The translations under genes were made by a program, and so were the position numbers. DNA of 64,000 nucleotides from Otatea glauca (taxonomy: Eukaryota; Streptophyta; Magnoliopsida; Poales; Poaceae), in NCBI GenBank assembly GCA_036346275.1, contig CM070725.1:20326216-20390215 (forward strand), in the 5' to 3' direction. Shown piece by piece: positions 57,431 through 64,000 of the stretch (position 1 is its first letter; each line of letters opens with the position of its first letter). The notes below the pieces were generated by a model. That model was not told the DNA's origin and searched no databases. It was given only the letters and a program-made list of their open reading frames with translations.

Positions 57431-57928
57431 TCAGAAAGCCATCCTCCTAGACTCCTGAAGATCCTTTTCAGCCTTCTCCAATGCTTCATATACCTCTGTA
57501 AGCTCCTGATTCGTAGTCTTCGTGAGGGCCTCATGTGTTGAAGCAAAACGTGCTAGGTGGACGACGGTGGCATCTTCCTCCCCCTTGATCCTGTCCTCAG
57601 TGACGGCACTTCCATTGGGATGATACTTGAATACGGTGGACTCCAACTCTGAAGCGTAGTCACAGCCAAGGCAATGAAGTGCAAGACGGGCGATCTCCTG
57701 GATCCCAGACTCAAACGTCGATCTCCTCACTGAAATGTGGACGGGGCGGATCCTGATGGTGTTCTCCCTGGTATAGACTGTGATCTTGCAGATTGTCCCT
57801 CTTATTTTCCCGTTCACGATCCAGTTGGTACCACGATAGATAGGATGATCAAAGCCTCCCAACAGCTGCAGCATCCTCCAAAGCACAACGGCAAATCCTC
57901 CCTTACACTCTCCATAAAGACACTCCAT
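57431..57928 (-). CDS. Extra ORF between 5' LTR and gag (orf0-like), 165 codons, intact
   Basis: A real ATG at 57928 (MECLYGECKGGFAVVLWRML) opens a complete frame in the leader of the Tekay element, sense to the element and upstream of gag. Text includes GGFDHPIYRGTNWIV, VSVRRSTFESGIQEIARLAL-like patterns, CLGCDYASELESTVFKYHP and a C-terminal Ala/Glu/Lys helix. Extra ORFs (called orf0) at this position are described for RIRE3/RIRE8-type rice gypsy elements. I do not recognise a domain and cannot confirm homology here. That it stays open while gag and pol are ruined is noteworthy. Confidence 0.55.
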   Translation of the reverse strand: MECLYGECKGGFAVVLWRMLQLLGGFDHPIYRGTNWIVNGKIRGTICKITVYTRENTIRIRPVHISVRRSTFESGIQEIARLALHCLGCDYASELESTVFKYHPNGSAVTEDRIKGEEDATVVHLARFASTHEALTKTTNQELTEVYEALEKAEKDLQESRRMAF

Positions 57929-58130
57929 TTCAACCTGTAGAAAGCGGCTCTCATAAAAACCTCAACTCAAAACTTAGAGAAAAGACAGAAAAATTCAGCA
58001 AAGGTTTCCGCAAGAAAGAAGGGATAAGTCAAGATCCTTTTAATCTTTCAAGTTAATTTTGCCTTTAGAAAATAGTTTTGGACACTCCTAAGACGACAAA
58101 CTAGCTAGGGCTTGACCTACAATCAGTATG

Positions 58131-58142
58131 GCTCTGATACCA
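58131..58142 (-). promoter_or_regulatory. Primer-binding site of the Tekay element
   Basis: Minus strand TGGTATCAGAGC, four bases from the 5' LTR end at 58147. Confidence 0.9.
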
Positions 58143-58146
58143 CCTC

Positions 58147-61100
58147 TGTCGGGACCCGAATATGTAAATCTGGACCCTCTGTGTATTCTGCACTAGTCCA
58201 GGATCACGCTAGTGTACACAGGATCAACATTAATGAATACCATAATCATACTTAATGGTAACATAATAAGAACTTTATCAATATTAATATAACTGTTCGA
58301 CGACCTTATGGTCAACCTTACATGAATATGCCTCGCAGGGCTAAAACTGAAAATAAATAAATAGCAGTGGAAATAAATACAAGCGTAGAAACCCTTCAAT
58401 CTGCCATATGCAACTGATAAGGTTCGCACCCTAGTTATTCGCCTCTTCCTGATACTCTTCCTCAAAAGCAGGCGTTGCTTCTTCTCCAACTGGTGATGTT
58501 TTGTTGCAAGGGGGTGAGTGCATAAAGCACTCAACAAGTTGCGCACAAAATGCAAGTCTAATATACTATATGCATGGCTTATTACAAAGGATAGGTTGAC
58601 ATAGTTAATTTGCATAAGCAGCATTGATAAAAGAGTAGCATAAATAGATTGAAAGATAGTAAAACAAATAATAACAATAATACATTTTCCATTTGTTTTC
58701 CAATAACCAACTCATAACCTTATTCCACATTTCATATCCATACCCACATTTGTTTTTAATGAAATCTAACCCTTGACTGTAATCACCGAGCAATGCTCAA
58801 TACCGCGAGCACGGCTATTCGAATAGGCTTAACACTCTGCAGAGGTTATACACTTTACCCACAAGATACAACCATACACCACAAAGGTGAGTGATTATAA
58901 CAAAACCTTTCCAATGCTTATCTAAATCTAGTACTATCCGCTAAGGTTTCAACACTGGTGGGACTGGTTACCACATCCAGGGCCCCCCTCTTGCGCCATG
59001 TGAGTATACCCGTGTGAGGATTGGTTACCACTACCTGGGCCTCACACCACCACAAATAGTACAAAAGCTTAGACTCGACAGATTAATCAACTAGTTCTGT
59101 CACATAACAGACGTGTGGTTGTATGAATGACTCAGTTCAAATTCTTGCAAGGTTAAGTCCTTAATTGACCAAGGCAAGACTAACTAAAAATCATCATAAC
59201 CATGAATCAACCATTATCATAAAAAGCAAAGCTACCGCCCAAGTGCCACATTGGCCCACCACGAATACATGCCACTTGCCTCAGTCTAAATCATTTTACC
59301 ACCCCGGTTGATTACCATACACCACTTGCATCAACAGCAACAACATTGTGTGACAACACCTGACACACAATTTAGTAAACATGTTTCATAATCATTAAGC
59401 AAGATTAACCATTTTTATATAAAATGATGACTCGTTGCACGGCTAAGCATTCTACTTGTGGTCTAACTAACCACATTGGTAATTATAGCTACCGATTAGT
59501 ATTAAACCATTATAGGGTGACAAATGAAATACGACATACAACATGGTAAGATGGATGTAACTCAAAGTGGACAATAGCTAATCCCAACATATTTGAAACA
59601 ACGATACTTGAATTAATATGCAATACTTTGAAACAATATAATATTTAAAGAATAGGTTCAACATGATCAAAACACAACTTGCCTTCAAACGGCTCTGACT
59701 CCTGCTCTGGACCTTGCTCAAGTGCTGGATCCTCGATGAAAAACTCACCGAGCAACTCGACGTCTACGCGTAACGAGCGAGAAAGTAAAGAATAACAAAT
59801 AAAGAGAGCAATATCAACTCCAAAAATTAAATAAATTCACCATTAAATATATCATGATTTTACAAATTTTTAGAAACTGGAATCACCTCAATCGGAGTTC
59901 AAATGCAAAAGATATAGAGCTATTCAAAGTTTGAAATAAAAGATAAATCAGAAAATTGGAAAAACCGGATTATTTTTATACTATAAATAGCATTTATGGC
60001 GTCAGCATGACCACATGATGATGTCAGCACAGGAATGAATTTCGGACGATATATTTTTCTGAAGGAAAACCGGATTATGACGTCATGCTGACGTTAGTGG
60101 ACACGTGGCCCAATCAGGAGGCGACACGCGTCACTGGCGCATGGACTCGGTCCACGGTTCGGCCTTGGTCCACCGTGGACCCGGCGCATGGCACCTCGGC
60201 TAAGGCACCCGACACGCGGCGACATGCTGTTGGCTGAGGTGCCGGTGCGATCGTGGCTACACGATTCAAAATCGATGGTCAAGATTCAGCGAATGGTGCT
60301 ACGGTGGCGGACACGCGGCGAGCTAACACCAACGCTATGCGGCTGACTCTACGCGGTCCGATCCGGATCGAACGGCTAGCGCTAGCCCGGCGGACGACAC
60401 GTGGAAGATATCCAACGGCGCTCACCAGATCCGACGGCTGACGAAGCTTGCAACAACGGCGATGGCGCGGCGGAGCAGGTTCACTGGAGACAAAGATGAA
60501 GACGTGGCCGACGGCGTTCTGGGGCACCTCCGGCGACGTTAGCTGGCGCGTCCGAAGCGTCTCGACATGGCGAACTCAGTAGGGATCTTGGCAGCGGCAG
60601 AGACGACTCGACGGCGGTGGAACGAGACGAAAACCGTGGCGGCACAAAGCGGCAACTACGGCGAGCTTGCACGGGCGCAAGACGGCGTCTCGGCGGGCGT
60701 GCTCTAGGGCTATGGATGCATCTCGGGGTGCGCAACAAAGAGGTGGCGCCGGCACATTAAATAGCAGCCTTGACTTCCGCGAATCTCGCGCGAAATGAGG
60801 TTCGCTCGGATACAGCGGCGGAATCTGGTGGGGATACGGATGGGCAACGTGGCACGATCACGGTCGTCCATTCGGCGACGATCGACGGCTAGCAAAACAC
60901 AGCAACGCGGAGAAGGCACGACCGTTGGATCTCGATCGACGGTCACGATCCTAGGGTTTCGATGGAGCAAGCCACGCGGGCCGGTGTGGCTGGGCTGCGG
61001 TGCGGACTAATGGGCTGGACCGAGTGGTTTTTGGCCCAACACTATTCAACCGATTTTTAAACCATTTTCGAATTAAAATAATTTAGATAAATAGATAAAG

Positions 61101-61340
61101 CCATAATTCATAGCAAAAATACCAGGAAAAATCCCAAAAAATCCAGAAAATACTTTGGAACATTTGAAACTTAAATAAAATATTTCCCACCAAAGATCAT
61201 TAATAATTTTCTCTAAATGATTAAAAGATAGCAAAAGGCTTTATTCAAAAATTCCAAAATGAATTAAATAAAACCTCAAAAATTCAATAACAAAGAAAAA
61301 TCATATTAAATCCAATAAGAGCAAAATTTGGGATGTTACA
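58147..61340 (-). repeat. Tekay 5' LTR (3.2 kb)
   Basis: TGTCGGGACCC..GGGATGTTACA on the plus strand. About 60000-61000 is GC-rich, the rest AT-rich. The small frames within it, such as 60253-60441, are composition by-products. The GC-rich zone is exactly what the 3' LTR has lost. Confidence 0.9.
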
Positions 61341-61345
61341 TAAGC

Positions 61346-61660
61346 CCACTCAAAGTAATGCAAATAAATTGCTTAGGAGAAATAACTATAGCAAACAATT
61401 TGCTAGACATACTAAATCCTTTAAGCCCTTGCATAATAATGATCATCATGTGCTTAGAAAGGATAAAACTAGTAATGGGTTTGCAAAAATTGCTAGAACT
61501 CCTAAGCCTCTCAATTCAATGTCAATAATTCTCTTAGAAGGAATAACACTTGCAAACCATTTGCTAGTTGTGTTAGTTCATTTAAGACTATTAATGTTAA
61601 GGCCATTTGGGTTTCCAAATCTATTGTAAATAATATTCTTGGACCCAACAAAAATTAGGT
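61346..61660 (+). pseudogene. copia-B gag, 3' part after the gypsy insertion
   Basis: Continues the degenerate 22-28 codon units seen before the insertion: NKLLRRNNYSKQFARH, HHVLRKDKTSNGFAKI..RTPKP, and LRRNNTCKPFA in shifted frames. It then ends with NVKAIWVSKSIVNNILGPNK, a conserved tail before protease in related copia elements. A TAG follows at about 61659. No protease follows. Confidence 0.65.
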
Positions 61661-64000
61661 ACAAAAAACTGCCTAAAAGATTTATATAAGTGCTAATATA
61701 TTTTCAAAATCAAGTCATTTAGCCAAAAGTGAAAAATCTTAGTAACTATTAGTAATCTTGTGAAAAACTAGTTGAAAAATGTATAAAAATGTTTTCAAAA
61801 GGTTTTCTAAGAGTTTTGGCTTTATAAAAACTAATTTCAAAAGAAAATAAGTTTCAAATCCAAAATCTAGTTACTAGCATCTTGTTTTCGAATTAAACTT
61901 ATAATTTTCATAGAATAAATTATAAAAGGATTTTTAAAATAGCTCCAAAACGAAAAACTTAGAGTTGGTCATTTTTAACAATTCTCATATTCAAAATATT
62001 TTCAAAAGACTAACTCATCAAATGTTATTTGATTTTGAAACTCACCCAAAAACTAATATTGACCTATATTGGTCATATTCTAGCACTTTGTGAGTTTCAC
62101 CTCATGGACCGGATTCTTGGCCATATCTTGCTTCAAAATGGTATTTTAAACTCATACATAACAATTCCAATCAAATATCTTCTCATTTGATTCATTTGAT
62201 ACATGTTGGAATAACGTTGAAAACCATATGCATGCATATCCTTTATACGAGCCTCTTCGGACAAAAGTCAAAAATATTGTTTAAAATATCCATATTTGTG
62301 GAAATCTTTGTAAAAGTTCTCAAATATATATTTCAAATGTTTTGCAGTGCTTTTGGAGTAAAAATCCCTATTTTAAAACAAAATAGCAAATTTGGCCTTA
62401 AATAGATCTTATATGATCTTGTTTTTGAATTGAATGATATATTTTCATAAATCAAAATCTATTGAGTTTTTAAAAAGTGGTAAATACAAAACTCGTAGGG
62501 TTGGTCATTTCAAGCATTTCTTTAGTTCAAAGTTTACCAAATGACCAACCATTCAAAAGTTATAGCCATTTGAATTTGGCTAAAATCATTCATTTGACCA
62601 AAAATGACCTATTCTTGCATATTGTGAGTTTTCTAATTTGAGTTGGATTTTTTATGTATCTTGTCTTGAAATAGTATTTCTAACTCATACAAATCCATGA
62701 AAGTTCAAATCTCCATAAAATTCAAGTTGAATTGCATTTGAGGTTTTGATGAAAATTCAATCTCTCTTTATGCCAACAAAACGCATTTCACCATATCTTT
62801 TTAAAAGAAAATCCCTTTTGATGAAATTCTTTTTGATAAATCTTCTAAATAGTCCAAAGTTATTTTCTAGAATTTTTCAAACCATTTGGAGTTAATTTGA
62901 AAAAGTTTTGACTTTTCTTCTCTTTGAGTAAAAATCATGCCTACAATGCAAAATTTGAGATATCTTTTGAACGGAGACTCCTTTTTTGAAAATTCTTTTT
63001 GTAAAAGTTTCTTAGGAGTCCAAAGTATGTTTCTGAAATTTTTGAAATAATTTTAAATTCATTTGAAAAAGTTATGAGCTATTCTCTCTTTTATCAAATG
63101 CTGAAAATTTAGACTTTTGCATGGTTTTGAGCTAATTTGTGATTTTTGTATCTCCAAATCAGATCATAATTTGAGGGGACCACCTTTGTAAAAATTGATC
63201 CTCAATAGTTGGTATATTATGTCAAATTTTATCAGATTTTTTTAGATCTCATTTGAGCAGTTTTTCAGCTGTCTTTTGAAGCCTAAATGAAATATCAAAA
63301 TCTGAAAACCTGAAATTTTCAGTTTGTAAAATCTATGTGGTTTTCATATCTTTTAATTGGATTTAAGATGAAAGAACCTCTCAAAACAAAACATGATAAA
63401 ATTTAAATAATTTAGCTCATTGATTTATCTTAGAATCCTTTTGGAGTTTGTTTAATCAAGTTTTGTATGTTTGAAAGAGGCTCTCCTTTTTGGCTGTCAT
63501 GATATCAAGTTGATCTTGAATTGACATATAGTGTTGATTTTTGAGAAAATGAACTTGTTTTAACACAAATGTCAATGTTTTTTTCAAAGTGGTATCCTCA
63601 TACAAAATGATCTTTCCATGTGGTACCATATTTAAAAAGAAATATGAGCATTACAAGTAGTATCACTTTAAAATTGATATTTGCAAGCATTATATTTTCT
63701 TCAAGTGGTATTACAAGTGATGCATCTCTAAAACTTTCATACAAGTGATTTCATGAAATTCGAAGCGCATTTGGATGTTTTCCTCATTTAAGCGCTATTA
63801 GGCTCTCAAAGTCTCCTTTTATGAGTTTGTTTGCAAATTGAAAAGCCTAATAAAATGTGAAGTTTATTTGAATGTGTTTCAAATATATTTTTCGTGCTTA
63901 ACTCAAAATATGGCCTCGTTTACTTTTGGTTTACTCTTTTGGGCCATATAAAGAAGAAGTTTGTGAAATTTTTTAATCTTATTGAAAATTCTTAATATTT
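61661..64000 (+). other. AT-rich non-coding part of copia-B
   Basis: No RT, integrase or other domain can be read in any frame. The region consists of degenerate direct repeats. Landmarks GTTGGTCATTT at 61964 and 62500, and GTGAGTTT at 62090 and 62624, show a diverged unit of about 535 bp. A further looser repeat links 62810-62910 with 62975-63090. Confidence 0.6.
61890..62940. repeat. Diverged tandem duplication, unit about 535 bp
   Basis: Matching landmarks in the same order: TTTTCATA.AATAAA (61906/62442), GTTGGTCATTT (61964/62500), ACCTATATTGGTC versus ACCTATTCTTGC, and GTGAGTTT..TGGA..ATCTTG (62090/62624). Spacing is constant at 534-536 bp. Confidence 0.75.

Larger units (their letters stand above)
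51747..61340 (-). mobile_element. Tekay-type (chromovirus) Ty3/gypsy element, gutted
   Basis: Perfect 5-bp target duplication TAAGC (51742-51746 and 61341-61345), inserted in copia-B gag. 5' LTR 58147-61340, 3' LTR 51747-52208, primer-binding site at 58131-58142 and polypurine tract at 52209-52221. Content from right to left: an extra ORF, gag, then a truncated copia-A insertion, then only the C-terminal tip of integrase with a chromodomain-like region. Protease, RT, RNase H and most of integrase are gone. Confidence 0.9.
22051..64000 (+). mobile_element. copia-B: large Ty1/copia-type element, host of four nested insertions, open at the right
   Basis: 5' LTR starts at 22051 (TGAAAGTTTAAGCTCC) and ends at 50267 (CAATCTTACA), followed by a primer-binding site at 50270 and a copia-type gag. 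The LTR is spread over 28 kb by insertions at 22366-35675, 35978-42795 and 45629-50173. Removing them leaves one LTR of about 3.5 kb colinear with 13849-17120. The gag is split by a gypsy element (51747-61340) and resumes afterwards. No RT or integrase follows to 64000, and no 3' LTR is reached. Confidence 0.82.

Noticed and set aside
60094..61010. Cluster of short Arg/Ala-rich frames on both strands
   Set aside because: They fall in the GC-rich zone of the Tekay 5' LTR, have no motifs, and the equivalent zone is deleted from the other LTR.

Overview
This is a piece of a grass (Poaceae) nuclear chromosome. It has one intact five-exon, intron-bearing nuclear gene for a chloroplast protein. Nearly everything else is a dense nest of transposable elements of classic cereal types: Sirevirus-like Ty1/copia, Tat and Tekay Ty3/gypsy, MULE and hAT. 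There are no bacterial operons, rRNA or tRNA genes, or CRISPR arrays. All family names rest on motifs read by eye; no database search was possible.

Layout: (1) 1-5000: a Sirevirus-family LTR (1-484, minus) cuts a Tekay-like gypsy LTR (485-2465), which itself cuts a MULE transposase pseudogene (2466-3605, minus). The MULE 5' region holds a telomere-like minisatellite and a cluster of inverted GTCGCCC motifs. (2) 5469-7536, minus: petC, the Rieske iron-sulfur subunit of the cytochrome b6f complex, 5 exons, 222 codons, all splice sites canonical. (3) 7537-9596: promoter side, a GC-rich island and unassigned intergenic DNA. (4) 9597-19736: a gypsy-like element in minus orientation with two 582-bp LTRs, no visible pol, and a plus-strand (antisense) plant-mobile-domain ORF. 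Two LTRs of another family (12095-13818, 13849-17120) are inserted in it. (5) 20234-22050: the 3' end of a hAT transposon.

(6) From 22051 to beyond the window end lies one large copia-type element, 'copia-B', inserted in the hAT transposase gene. Its 5' LTR (about 3.5 kb of its own sequence) is spread over 22051-50267 because three elements landed in it: a full-length Sirevirus-like element 'copia-A' (22366-35675, itself carrying a reversed solo LTR at 28094-29788), a Tat-lineage gypsy (35978-42795) and a 4.5-kb Tekay-like solo LTR (45629-50173). Its gag follows at 50324 and is split by a Tekay-type gypsy (51747-61340, minus), which contains a truncated reverse-oriented copia-A (about 52621-55741). 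The copia-B gag resumes at 61346-61660 and is followed by AT-rich DNA without pol. Target-site duplications and rejoined reading frames or LTRs support the order of insertion.

The mobile genes do not cooperate as a pathway: almost all are broken by stops, frameshifts and deletions. petC is the only host gene I can support. The most unusual signal is in the copia-B LTR family: many short hairpins with different stems but the same TGTGT loop. Also notable are the antisense plant-mobile-domain ORF, the GGTAGCACCGG/CCGGTGCTACC palindrome clusters shared by two LTR families, an intact extra ORF upstream of a Tekay gag, and Q/W-to-stop changes in copia-A that look like cytosine deamination.
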